A program made the translations under genes and the position numbers. Below the pieces are notes generated by a model. It saw nothing but the letters and a program-made list of their open reading frames with translations, was not told the origin of the DNA and ran no database searches. Positions 41,822 through 50,242 of a stretch of 64,000 nucleotides of DNA are shown piece after piece. The DNA lies in NCBI GenBank assembly GCA_007121555.1, contig SKKH01000110.1, forward strand, positions 1-64,000, in the 5' to 3' direction. Source of the stretch: Gemmatimonadota bacterium (lineage in GTDB: Bacteria > Gemmatimonadota > Gemmatimonadetes > Longimicrobiales > Gaopeijiaceae). Position 1 is the stretch's first letter, and the number at the start of each line of letters is the position of its first letter.

Positions 41822-43462
41822 TCAACTGGAGGCCGGGCCCCTGCGTCGACTCGGGGGAGCCCCGCGCCCCGACTTCTCCCCTCTCCCGCCTCCCGGTTTT
41901 TCCCCCCGTCCGTGGTCCCGGGCACCCCCGCGATCGAAATCGACCCGCACGCTGCGGCCACGGATCGAGGTGCCGTTCAGGGCCTGGATCACTTCCTGGG
42001 CTCGGTGGTCCTGCACGTCCACGCGGGAGAAGGTGTCCTTCACATCGATCCGGCCCACCTCGTCGCCCTTGAGACCGGCCTCGCCAGTGATGGCGCCGAG
42101 GAGGTCGCCAGGTCCCGCTCCGTCCTTGCTGCCCACGCTGATGAAGAGGCGCGCCCAGGCCGGTGGCCGGTCGCCGGGAGTCGATCCGGCAGTCGCTCCT
42201 CTGGCCGACGCGGCACTCCCGTCGGCGGCTCCCTGATCCCGGAGGAGGGCGGCCAGCGCCGCTGCCACCTCCACCCCCGAGGTCTCCTCGAGCAGTGGGT
42301 CCAGAAGGGTAACGTACGCGCTCAGGTCCCGTTCCCGGAGGGCCTGTCGGATCGACTCCCGGAAGGTCTCCACCTCCGCGAGCATGGCGGCTGGGGTGGA
42401 GCCCCGGTCCTTGAGCCGATACCCGGCTTCCTTGGCCAGCCGCCGGAGGTGGGGGACCTCGCGGGGCTCGGCCACGAGGACGCCAGTGCTTTGTCCCCCT
42501 CCGTGACGTCGGTCCAGGGTGTCCGCGTCCAGAGGCGGATCCAGCGAGAGAGTGGTGACGAGATCCACCGGGATCTCCTCCTCAGCCAGCGTCTTCCGGT
42601 CGGCCAGGGGATCCAGCCCCAGCCAGACCGGGACCGAGGGATCGCCAGGGGCGCCGGCGAGGAAGCCGTGAAGGGTGAGGAGGTCTCCCATGTCTGCGGC
42701 CCGGTCCTCGGAGCGGCAGAAGAGGAGCACGTGATGGCTCCCCTCGTCCAGGATCTGCGCGATGACTCCCACCGCCTCTCGCATGAGCTCGCCTCCCTCG
42801 GCCACATGGAGCTCCAGGACCCCTCGCTCCAGGGGCGCCTCGTCCGGATCTCCCCCCGCCGCGTCGCTGGGGATGAACACGGCCCTGCGGAGATGAGCGT
42901 CGATCCATTCCCTGACCATGGGCGAGATGGGGTCGGAGACGACGATCCCCTGCACGTTGCCCGCCTCCAGCGTCTCCAGCACCAGCTCCACTCGAGGCCG
43001 GTTCACCTCGTCGAGCAACATCGAAGCCCCCTCGATCACCAGCGCCTGGACCCCGTCCACCTTCACGTCAGCCGAGCGAATCGCCGCCTCCAGCGCCGCG
43101 GGGGTGGAGACGAGGATGTCCGCGTGGCCGGGGAGGGCCCATCCGTCCTGGAGGGCCGCGCATCGATGTCCGGTGGCCATCCCGAGGCGGGCGAGGGAGC
43201 GGGCGGTCCCTTCGGCGACCTCAGGAGTCGTGACGAGGACCAGCGCCACCGGTTGGCCCCCTCCAGGCTCGAGACGGCTCAGGAGGGCGGTGCCCCAGGC
43301 CACTCCGGCTCCGGCTCCGGGCCCGGCGCGGAGAACGGCCGGGTTGCCCCGGCGAAGGACGGGGATGGCGTCGGCCTGGAGCGAAGAAGGGATTTCAATC
43401 CCCTCGGCCGCCAGCGCTTCCACCAGTTCGGGCTCGAGGCCCAGGTCGTCGAAGGATTCCAT
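41822..43462 (-). CDS. Degenerate DEAD-box protein with intact DbpA RNA-binding domain
   Basis: A 546-residue protein with DEAD-box architecture but without its chemistry. The Q-motif region survives (FDDLGLEPELVEALAAEGIE, then IPSSLQADAIPVLRRG, Gln29). The Walker A site reads AGPGAGAG (46-53) where AxTGxGKT is needed: Lys is Ala52 and Thr is Gly53. Motif II is EGAS (144-147) instead of DEAD. Motif III SAT and the arginine fingers of motif VI (HRxGRxGR) are absent. ATP hydrolysis is therefore unlikely. The C-terminal domain (about 435-510: ARLFISVGSKDGAGPGDLLG and AITGEAGLKGDEVGRIDVKD) is a good DbpA RNA-binding domain, followed by an arginine/glycine-rich tail (GGGRGEKSGRGAPPSRRRG). Probably an RNA-binding factor without helicase activity. 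Confidence 0.85.
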   Translation of the reverse strand: MESFDDLGLEPELVEALAAEGIEIPSSLQADAIPVLRRGNPAVLRAGPGAGAGVAWGTALLSRLEPGGGQPVALVLVTTPEVAEGTARSLARLGMATGHRCAALQDGWALPGHADILVSTPAALEAAIRSADVKVDGVQALVIEGASMLLDEVNRPRVELVLETLEAGNVQGIVVSDPISPMVREWIDAHLRRAVFIPSDAAGGDPDEAPLERGVLELHVAEGGELMREAVGVIAQILDEGSHHVLLFCRSEDRAADMGDLLTLHGFLAGAPGDPSVPVWLGLDPLADRKTLAEEEIPVDLVTTLSLDPPLDADTLDRRHGGGQSTGVLVAEPREVPHLRRLAKEAGYRLKDRGSTPAAMLAEVETFRESIRQALRERDLSAYVTLLDPLLEETSGVEVAAALAALLRDQGAADGSAASARGATAGSTPGDRPPAWARLFISVGSKDGAGPGDLLGAITGEAGLKGDEVGRIDVKDTFSRVDVQDHRAQEVIQALNGTSIRGRSVRVDFDRGGARDHGRGEKPGGGRGEKSGRGAPPSRRRGPASS

Positions 43463-43485
43463 TCAAATCCGTGGTCAGAGGTCAA

Positions 43486-43505
43486 GGATCATCCTGCGAT
43501 GATCC
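43486..43505. repeat. Perfect inverted repeat ahead of the degenerate DEAD-box gene
   Basis: GGATCATC and GATGATCC form 8-bp arms around a 4-base loop. The repeat lies 24 bases ahead of the start codon of the DEAD-box-like gene, in its transcribed direction, so it could be an mRNA hairpin in the leader, an operator, or the end of the upstream transcript. Confidence 0.5.
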
Positions 43506-43524
43506 AGATCAGGGAACTTCAATC

Positions 43525-43860
43525 TCAGGAGGGGTCACCGGAGCCGTCGCCGCCCTGATCCCCCTCCTCATAGGGGAGGAGGTTCAGGAACCGCTGGATC
43601 TCGTAGTCCATTCGGGAGGTGCGAAGCTGGTCCGTCTCCGCCACCACCTCCGTGTACATGGAATGGCGGTGTGCGTGGACGGAGACCGTGCCCTCCTCTC
43701 CAGAGTAGGTGACGGAATGGTCCGAAGACTTCTTCGGGGACAGCCCCAGCCGGTGGGGAAGAAATATCGCGGCCTCGCTCAGCACCCGAGAGGGGGAGGC
43801 GACCGTTTTCCGAACGTATCCAGCCATCTCGCGTTTGCTCCGTATCTTGGTATGGATCAT
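43525..43860 (-). CDS. Uncharacterised 111-residue protein
   Basis: I do not recognise this protein. It has no signal peptide or membrane helix. MIHTKIRSKREMAGYVRKTV begins it, followed by SVTYSGEEGTVSVHAHRHSM and LRTSRMDYEIQRFLNLLPYE, which suggest a small alpha/beta fold with a conserved-looking end. The ATG at 43860 overlaps the DsbA-like gene's stop by four bases (ATGA), so it is coupled to that gene. The C-terminal 17 residues are acidic and disordered. Confidence 0.6.
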   Translation of the reverse strand: MIHTKIRSKREMAGYVRKTVASPSRVLSEAAIFLPHRLGLSPKKSSDHSVTYSGEEGTVSVHAHRHSMYTEVVAETDQLRTSRMDYEIQRFLNLLPYEEGDQGGDGSGDPS

Positions 43861-44459
43861 GTGGCGGCCTCCAGGAAGGTGGCCACCTCGTCCGCTCCAC
43901 TGAACCCCTCCAGCCGAAGATCCCTTCGGACGAGGGTGGGGACGCCCCGGATCTTCAGCCTCGCGGCCTCTTCCCGGGCCTCCCTGACCACCGGCTCGAA
44001 ACGGTCCACGCCCAGGACCGTGCGGGCCTCGGCTGGATCCAGTCCGGCCTCCTCGGCCAGGCCGATGAGGACATCCACCCGTCCCAGGTCGAGGCCCTTC
44101 TCGAAGTGGGCCCGGAAGAGGCGGGAGTGAATCCGACTCTTCCGGCCCCTCACCTCCATGGCATGCAGGGCCAACTCGTGCGCTTTCCGCGTCCACGGAA
44201 TCAGCGTGGGAGGGGAAAAGGGAAGGTCGAGGTCTCGTGCTTCCCGTGCCAGGGCCCGGGTCATCTGTTGCCAGTCCGTATCGTCTGCGGCCAGGAGGGA
44301 GGCGGGTGGGGGTCGCAGCTCCAGGGGGATCCACTCCACCCCCGTGCCTCCATCTTCACCCGGGCCGTCCAGCCGCCGCACCAGGAGTTCGTGGACCAGG
44401 TACGAGCCGGGGTCCACGAAATCGAAGTAGAAGTGGAGTGGGTCCGCCTCCTCGGTCAC
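43857..44459 (-). CDS. DsbA-fold protein lacking the CxxC motif (HCCA isomerase-like)
   Basis: A 200-residue thioredoxin/DsbA-fold protein. The first strand reads LHFYFDFVDPGSYLVHELLV, where oxidoreductases would have CxxC; here DPGS replaces it, as in 2-hydroxychromene-2-carboxylate isomerase-like glutathione-dependent enzymes (YFDFxSPxSY). The helical insertion (about 55-150) and the cis-proline strand IRGVPTLVRRDLRLEGFSGA complete the fold. A redox role is unlikely; an isomerase or glutathione-transferase-type role is possible. The start is a GTG. It is coupled to the 111-residue gene. Confidence 0.8.
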   Translation of the reverse strand: MTEEADPLHFYFDFVDPGSYLVHELLVRRLDGPGEDGGTGVEWIPLELRPPPASLLAADDTDWQQMTRALAREARDLDLPFSPPTLIPWTRKAHELALHAMEVRGRKSRIHSRLFRAHFEKGLDLGRVDVLIGLAEEAGLDPAEARTVLGVDRFEPVVREAREEAARLKIRGVPTLVRRDLRLEGFSGADEVATFLEAAT

Positions 44460-44728
44460 GGCCTGTGCGCTCCCTTCATCCCTCGACTCCTCCAGTCCAC
44501 GTTCCTGGGTCCTCCGAAGTGCTTCACGCCGCGTGCCAGCCGTCGATCCGACCCGGCCGCCCGCTCCTTGTGTATCCTCTTGGACCCGTAATGTGCTCTG
44601 GACTCGGTGGGCGGATCAACTCCCGCCGTCTGGAGCCGCTGTGGAAGTTCCTTCTTGCTCCGCCCGAGGGGAGTTCGAGATATTGACCCATTCGCCCAAG
44701 CTCCCGTTCTCCTCTCCAATGCGTCCCC

Positions 44729-45925
44729 ATGGTCTTCAGCTCGAACATCCAGACCCTTCGCCCCTCCGCCACCATCGCGGTGAGCACCCTGGCCAAGAAG
44801 CTCAAGGCCGAGGGAAGGGACATCATCGACCTCAGCGCCGGCGAACCCGACTTCCCCACTCCGGATTGGATCTCGCAGGGCGCCATCGACGGGATCAGAG
44901 GGGGGCGGACGGGCTACACTCCCGCCCCGGGCCTGCCCGATCTTCGGGAGGCGGTGGCTCGGGACATGGAGCGGCGCTCCGGGGCGGGATGGTCCGTGTC
45001 CTCCGAGAGCGTCATAGTGACCTCCGGAGCGAAGCAGGCGCTCTTCAACGCCTGCTTCGCCCTCTTCGGGCCCGGCGACGAGGTGGTCGTGGCCACCCCC
45101 TACTGGACCAGCTACCCTGAGATCGTCGGGCTGACCGGCGCCAAACCGGTCTTCGCGGCCGGGCCCCGGGAGGAGGGATTCAAGCTTGGCTCCGAGGCGC
45201 TGGACGCCGTGAGCGGACCTTCGACGAAGGGGCTCATCCTCTGCTCTCCCTCCAATCCCACGGGGGCGGTCTACACGCGAGACGAACTCGAGGCGGTGGC
45301 TCGTTGGGCCAGGGATCGAGACGTCTGGCTGGTCTCCGACGAGATCTATCGCCGCATCGTCTTCGAGGAGGATCAGGCCGCCGGGCTCATGGACCTGGAC
45401 CCCGATGCCGTGGGACCCTACGTGGTGGTGGACGGGGCCTCGAAGTGCTTTGCCATGACCGGTTGGCGGATCGGTTACGCCGTGAGCCAACCGGAGGTGA
45501 TTCGGAAGCTCTCGGCTCTCCAGAGTCACACCACTTCCAACGCCGCGACCCCCTCGCAGATTGCCGCGCTCACCGCGCTCTCCGAGCCCGAGCGCGCCGA
45601 CGAGTCGATCCGCGAGATGGTCATGGCGTTTCGCCGTCGCCGCGACCTGGTGGTCCGGCGTTTCGGGGAAGCCCTTCCTCATATGGAGCTCGTGGAGCCC
45701 CAGGGCGCCTTCTACCTCTTCATCCGTGTGGACTCGGAGTACGGGGGCGAGGTGACCGATTCCCAGGCGTGGTGCTCCCGGGAGCTGGAGCGAACCGGTG
45801 TGGCCCTGGTTCCCGGCGTGGCCTTCGGTGACGATCGGTATGTGCGCCTCAGCTACGCCACCTCCGACGAACTCCTGGACGACGCGGTGGATCGCCTGGC
45901 CCGGGTCCGGAAGGGCGGCGAGTGA
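44729..45925 (+). CDS. Aspartate aminotransferase-type PLP enzyme
   Basis: A 398-residue class I aminotransferase. It uses pyridoxal phosphate to move an amino group between an amino acid and a keto acid in the cytoplasm. Motifs: DLSAGEPDFPTPDWI (34-48), SGAKQALFNA, SPSNPTGAVY, VSDEIYRRIVF and the PLP-binding Lys239 in DGASKCFAMTGWRIGY. The pattern is the prokaryotic (type Ib) aspartate aminotransferase group. The stop overlaps the methyltransferase start by four bases (GTGA). Confidence 0.94.
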   Translation: MVFSSNIQTLRPSATIAVSTLAKKLKAEGRDIIDLSAGEPDFPTPDWISQGAIDGIRGGRTGYTPAPGLPDLREAVARDMERRSGAGWSVSSESVIVTSGAKQALFNACFALFGPGDEVVVATPYWTSYPEIVGLTGAKPVFAAGPREEGFKLGSEALDAVSGPSTKGLILCSPSNPTGAVYTRDELEAVARWARDRDVWLVSDEIYRRIVFEEDQAAGLMDLDPDAVGPYVVVDGASKCFAMTGWRIGYAVSQPEVIRKLSALQSHTTSNAATPSQIAALTALSEPERADESIREMVMAFRRRRDLVVRRFGEALPHMELVEPQGAFYLFIRVDSEYGGEVTDSQAWCSRELERTGVALVPGVAFGDDRYVRLSYATSDELLDDAVDRLARVRKGGE

Positions 45926-46566
45926 GCGAGGCGGCCCCGGACTCGACCGAGGGGTTCATCGCCCGACTCTTCGCCCCTGAGGACTCTGATCTGCGCCGGA
46001 TCCGCGAGGCCATGGAGGCCGAGGGACTCCCCGACATCGCCCTTCCCGCCACCACCGCCCGGACGGTCCAGTTGCTGCTCCGCCTGATCGGGGCCCGGAA
46101 GGTCCTGGAGGTAGGCACCCTGGCAGGATATTCGGCGCTCTGGATCGCCAGGGCCCTGCCCACCGAAGGTTGCCTCACGACGATCGACCGGGATCCCGCG
46201 CGCAGCGAACTTGCGGGCCGACTTCTCTCCCGCGCCGGCGTCGGCGACCGGGTCGATCTCCGGGTCGGGGACGCCAGAGACCTGCTGGAGGAGCTGGGTC
46301 CTGACGGTGGGTGGGACGCGGTCTTTCTGGATGCCGACAAGGAGGGACTGCCCGAATACCTCACCGAAGCGCGACGTCTCCTTCGTTCGGGTGGACTCCT
46401 CCTGGTGGACAACGCCCTCTGGAAGGGCAAGGTGATCGACCCGGAAGCCTCGGACGAAGCCACGGTGGCCATACGGGAGGCGTTGGTGATCGCCGCAGGC
46501 GACCCGGCGCTCGACGCCACCCTCCTTCCGGTCGGTGACGGTCTCCTCGTGGCCCGGCGTTCCTGA
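45922..46566 (+). CDS. Class I O-methyltransferase
   Basis: A 214-residue SAM-dependent O-methyltransferase of the catechol/caffeoyl-CoA-like (methyltransf_3) family. The SAM site is VLEVGTLAGYSALWIARALP (60-79), with the acidic TIDRDP and FLDADKEGLPEYL that holds the divalent-metal site. The GTG start overlaps the aminotransferase stop by four bases (GTGA). Coupling to an aminotransferase suggests related amino-acid or phenolic metabolism; the substrate is unknown. Confidence 0.92.
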   Translation: MSEAAPDSTEGFIARLFAPEDSDLRRIREAMEAEGLPDIALPATTARTVQLLLRLIGARKVLEVGTLAGYSALWIARALPTEGCLTTIDRDPARSELAGRLLSRAGVGDRVDLRVGDARDLLEELGPDGGWDAVFLDADKEGLPEYLTEARRLLRSGGLLLVDNALWKGKVIDPEASDEATVAIREALVIAAGDPALDATLLPVGDGLLVARRS

Positions 46567-46645
46567 CCGGCGCCGAGACGTCACCGGCAGAGCTCCGACG
46601 CTCGCCAGGCGGGCCGATCCGACCCGGACTCCTGAGGGCGATCGT

Positions 46646-47617
46646 TCATCCCAGCGCGGCCAGCGACGCTCGCAGGGTGTCCAGGGTGCGCCCCACGTAC
46701 CCGCCTCCGAAGAGGTTCACGTGGACCAGAAGGGGATAGAGCTGGTAGATCCCCCGCCTGAACTCCTCGTACCCCGGGGCCAGGGGAGCCGCCTCCCGGT
46801 AGGTGGTGTCGAAGCTGCGCCCGGGCGAGCCGAAGAGCTCCAGCATGGCGAGGTCCACCTCGCGGTGTCCTCGATAGACCGCCGGATCCACGAGGAACGG
46901 CGTGTTCGTCCGGTCCACCAGCACGTTCCCTCCCCAGAGGTCTCCGTGGAGGAGGGAAAGGCCGTCCTCCTCCCAACCGGACAGCCCGGTGGGAAGCACG
47001 TCCAGGAGGCGGTCCATCTCCGGGTCGACCTCGGCGGAGATCCGCCCCGCGTCACGGGCTCGCCGCCACTGTGGAAGGAGCCGCGCCTGGGCCCAGAAGG
47101 TGGGCCACGGGGTGACCGCAGGGTTGGGCTGTGGGAGGGTGGCGATCCACCCATCCTCCACCCAGCCCGGAACGGATCCCTGGGGGAGGGGCCGGTGGAG
47201 ATGGGCGAGGCCGAGGCCGAGCAGGCGTCCTGAGGGCCGGGTTTCCCGTCCGGGCTCGACCCATTCCAGCAGAAGCCATCCCGGAGCCTGGGGCGTGCCG
47301 TCATCCCATCCCAGGACGCGTGGCACGGCCAGTCCCGAGCTCTCCGATCCCTCCGAGGCTCCGGGACTGTCGTCGGGCTCGCCACCCCCGCCCTGGATCC
47401 GTTCTCTCAGGGCGTCGAGGCCTCGGGCTTCGACGCCGAAGCGCGAGGGACCGGCTTTGCGGGACCACTTGAGAAAGGCCGGGGGGGCCGTCTCGAACTC
47501 GACTCGAACGGCAGGATCGATGCACCCGCCGCCGACGCGATGAAAGCCCCGGATCGGACCCAGGCGTTCGGTGACGGCTCGGGAGACCTCCGCCGGGATA
47601 TCGGCTCCGGCGATCAA
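46646..47617 (-). CDS. Fructosamine-3-kinase family protein
   Basis: A 323-residue kinase-fold protein of the fructosamine-kinase family, which phosphorylates ketoamine adducts so that glycated proteins can be repaired. The catalytic block is LLHGDLWGGNVLV, followed by FLVDPAVYRGHREVDLAMLE; the N-lobe includes GFHRVGGGCIDPAVRVEF. The TTG start at 47617 overlaps the tyrosine-phosphatase stop by four bases (TTGA). FN3K-like and low-molecular-weight phosphatase genes occur next to each other in several bacterial groups. Confidence 0.9.
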   Translation of the reverse strand: MIAGADIPAEVSRAVTERLGPIRGFHRVGGGCIDPAVRVEFETAPPAFLKWSRKAGPSRFGVEARGLDALRERIQGGGGEPDDSPGASEGSESSGLAVPRVLGWDDGTPQAPGWLLLEWVEPGRETRPSGRLLGLGLAHLHRPLPQGSVPGWVEDGWIATLPQPNPAVTPWPTFWAQARLLPQWRRARDAGRISAEVDPEMDRLLDVLPTGLSGWEEDGLSLLHGDLWGGNVLVDRTNTPFLVDPAVYRGHREVDLAMLELFGSPGRSFDTTYREAAPLAPGYEEFRRGIYQLYPLLVHVNLFGGGYVGRTLDTLRASLAALG

Positions 47618-48135
47618 CCCAGTCGACCCTCGACCTCGTCCAGGAGCGCCTCGCAGGAACGTCGGACGAGGCGGTAGACGTGGTTGAAGCCGTCGGGACC
47701 TCCGTAGTAGGGATCGGGGACCTCCAGGTCCTCCTCCGCCTCGGCGTCGAATTCCCGGAGAAGGTGAAGGTCGGCCTCGTCGTCTCCTCGGAGATCCTCG
47801 AGGTTTCGCAGGTTCTCCCGGTCCATGGCGATGACCAGGTCATAGACCTGGAAGTCCACCGCCTTCACCTGCCGAGCCCTCTGGCCTTCGAGTTCGATGC
47901 CGTGCTCCCGAGCCACGGCCACGGATCGCCGATCCGGCCCCTCACCGACGTGCCAGGCGCCGGTTCCCGCCGAATCCACCTTCACCCGGTCCTCGAGGCC
48001 GCGTTCGTGGATCAGATGGCGTAACACCCCTTCGGCCAGGGGCGAGCGACAGATGTTTCCGAGGCAGACGAAGAGTACGCTGAGGTTGCTGGTATTCTGA
48101 GCAGCCATGTTCGAATCTGGGTTGGAGTGGTCCAC
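47614..48135 (-). CDS. Low-molecular-weight protein-tyrosine phosphatase
   Basis: A 173-residue cysteine-based phosphatase. The P-loop is VCLGNICRSPLAEGVLRHLI (active Cys and Arg in CLGNICRS), and the general-acid loop is EVPDPYYGGPDGFNHVYRL. The GTG at 48135 has GGAG six bases upstream; the ATG at 48108 (MAAQN) is an alternative. It is coupled by TTGA to the fructosamine kinase and so may act on the same pathway. Confidence 0.92.
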   Translation of the reverse strand: MDHSNPDSNMAAQNTSNLSVLFVCLGNICRSPLAEGVLRHLIHERGLEDRVKVDSAGTGAWHVGEGPDRRSVAVAREHGIELEGQRARQVKAVDFQVYDLVIAMDRENLRNLEDLRGDDEADLHLLREFDAEAEEDLEVPDPYYGGPDGFNHVYRLVRRSCEALLDEVEGRLG

Positions 48136-48269
48136 CCACGTCTCCGAGGAAGTTCGAAATGGGCGGAACGCAAGGGATACGCTAAACTATAACAAGCGGG
48201 CCATGAGGCGTCGGAGCGAATCCAGGCGTCAAAGCGTCGGGAGCGTCCCGGCCCAGGGTCCGCCAACAT

Positions 48270-49541
48270 GTGATGGAGTCAAACTTGGACGAAGTCGTAA
48301 CATTCAAGAGTCTCGGCCTCTCGCAGGAGCGCCTTGCCGCCATTGAAGCTCAGGGGTGGACCCACCCCACCCCGATTCAGCAGAAGGGAATCCCACCGGC
48401 CATGGAAGGTCGGGATGTCGTGGGGGTCGCCCAGACCGGTACCGGAAAGACCGGCGCTTTCATGATTCCCTCCCTCGAAAAGGTCGAGCCGGGGAAAGGC
48501 CTGCAGGTGCTGACCCTCTGCCCCACACGTGAATTGGCCCAGCAGGTGGCCGCAGATGCCCGCCTTCTCTCGAAGGGCACAAACCTCCGGGTCGCGGACG
48601 TGGTCGGGGGAGTGGGATACGAGCCGCAGATCGAGGCCCTGAGAGGCGGTTGGGAGATCATTGCGGCCACCCCCGGACGGTTCAACGATCACATGAGCCG
48701 CAAGAACGTGGATCTGACGGGGCTCAAGGTTCTGATCCTGGACGAGGCCGACCGGATGCTGGACATGGGATTCCGTCCCCAGATCGAAGATGTGCTCCAG
48801 CGGACCCCCCGTGACCGTCAGAGCATGCTCTTCTCGGCGACGATGCCCAACGGCGTCCACGCCCTCGCCCTGCGGATCACCAAGGACCCGGCCTGGATCG
48901 AGGCCACCCCCTCGGGCACCGTCGCGGATCTCATCGATGAACACGTCTACATGGTGAAGCCGGCGAAGAAGCCCGAGCTCCTCGTGACGCTGCTGGAGGA
49001 CCCCGGGTGGGATCAGGTTCTGGTGTTCAGCCGTACGAAGGCTGGAGCGGACGCGCTCAGCGCTCGGCTGGGACGGGCCGGAGTGACGACCGACACCATG
49101 CATTCGGATCGACGGATGCAGCACCGGGTTCGAGCGTTGGACCGGTTCGCGACCGGAGAGGTGCGGGTTCTGGTCGCCACCGACGTAGCCCAGCGGGGCC
49201 TCGATGTGGAGGGGATTTCCCATGTGGTGAACTACGACGTGCCCATGGACCCCGAAGACTACGTCCACCGGATCGGTCGAACGGGCCGTGCCGGTTCGGC
49301 GGGCACCGCGGTGACCTTCGTGACCGCGGGGGAGCTGGGCTACCTGAGGTCCATCGAGCACCGGCTGGGCCGTGACCTGGATCGAACCTCCATGGACGGC
49401 TTCGACTACACGGGCGAATCCCAGGCCGCCAGCGGGAAGGATCGCCCCAAGCACCCCAGGAGCGCGGGCGGACTCGGCACCCGGTCCGCCGACGATCTCT
49501 CTGAAGAGGAGCTGCAGAAACTCCTTGGCTTTTCCAACTGA
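48270..49541 (+). CDS. DEAD-box RNA helicase, RhlE-like
   Basis: A 423-residue ATP-dependent RNA helicase with complete motifs: Q-motif FKSLGLSQERLAAIEAQGW and PTPIQQKGIPPA, Walker A AQTGTGKT (54-61), DEAD (158-161) in LILDEADRML, SAT (189-191) and the arginine fingers HRIGRTGRAG. The C-terminal tail is short and lacks a DbpA domain. It contrasts directly with the degenerate paralogue 5 kb away, which has the DbpA domain but no intact motifs. The GTG at 48270 and the ATG at 48273 are both possible starts. Confidence 0.95.
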   Translation: MMESNLDEVVTFKSLGLSQERLAAIEAQGWTHPTPIQQKGIPPAMEGRDVVGVAQTGTGKTGAFMIPSLEKVEPGKGLQVLTLCPTRELAQQVAADARLLSKGTNLRVADVVGGVGYEPQIEALRGGWEIIAATPGRFNDHMSRKNVDLTGLKVLILDEADRMLDMGFRPQIEDVLQRTPRDRQSMLFSATMPNGVHALALRITKDPAWIEATPSGTVADLIDEHVYMVKPAKKPELLVTLLEDPGWDQVLVFSRTKAGADALSARLGRAGVTTDTMHSDRRMQHRVRALDRFATGEVRVLVATDVAQRGLDVEGISHVVNYDVPMDPEDYVHRIGRTGRAGSAGTAVTFVTAGELGYLRSIEHRLGRDLDRTSMDGFDYTGESQAASGKDRPKHPRSAGGLGTRSADDLSEEELQKLLGFSN

Positions 49542-49562
49542 CGTCCAAGCTGGCAGTCTCCC

Positions 49563-50117
49563 TTGATTCGAGAGCGCGGTGAGCTCGGAATCCTGGGGCT
49601 TCTGCTCCTCCTCGTCCCTGTGGCCTGCACCTTCGAGCAGAGGCCCAACGGTGACGAGCCCGAGGAGGAGGATCCCTCTGCCCATCAGGTGGAGGGCGAG
49701 ATTCCCGACCCCGATACCTTCGGGCCCACGGAGGGCCCCCTCCAGACCCTGCGTGCCTTCCGGGAGGCGATGGCGGTCGGCGACCTCTCCCTGGCCCTGG
49801 CGCTCCTGGATCGGGATGCCTCCCTGATGGACGAGGTCGCGGGGGAGGTGGGAACCTCCGCCTCCAGGGGAGAGGTGCTTCTGGAGCTTCGAGCTCGATT
49901 GGCCGAGGGGCTGGACCTCAGCGAAACCTCGACCCGCCTCTCCTTTCCCGGAGGCGTAGCGCTGGTGGTTTCCACCCTCCACATCCAGGTGGCCGACGAC
50001 GCTCCGGAGGCGCTGGCGGGGCTGGCCGACCGGGAGCTCCGGGAGACGGTGCTTCTGGTCCCCACGGCCGAGGGATGGCGCATCCGCCACCTCCATCGTT
50101 CTCTTCCCTCCCCTTGA
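49563..50117 (+). CDS. Lipoprotein with NTF2-like (DUF4440/SnoaL) domain
   Basis: A 184-residue lipoprotein with a short signal and lipobox VPVAC (Cys22). The mature part has the NTF2-like pattern: PLQTLRAFREAMAVGDLSLA, LALLDRDASLMDEVAGEV, VALVVSTLHIQV and the closing strand EGWRIRHLHRSL. The only in-frame start ahead of the signal is the TTG at 49563; it has no strong ribosome-binding site. The gene follows the DEAD-box helicase after 21 bases. Confidence 0.75.
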   Translation: MIRERGELGILGLLLLLVPVACTFEQRPNGDEPEEEDPSAHQVEGEIPDPDTFGPTEGPLQTLRAFREAMAVGDLSLALALLDRDASLMDEVAGEVGTSASRGEVLLELRARLAEGLDLSETSTRLSFPGGVALVVSTLHIQVADDAPEALAGLADRELRETVLLVPTAEGWRIRHLHRSLPSP

Positions 50118-50242
50118 GCTGGAAGACGAGTTGAGGAGACTGGAAGGCGAGTCCGGACTTGCGCCTTCCCGACCCCGCCCCTCATCGTCGTCAGTCTCTT
50201 CGATGATTTCGGTCTACGTCGCCCCTCACCCCCGGGAGCCCC

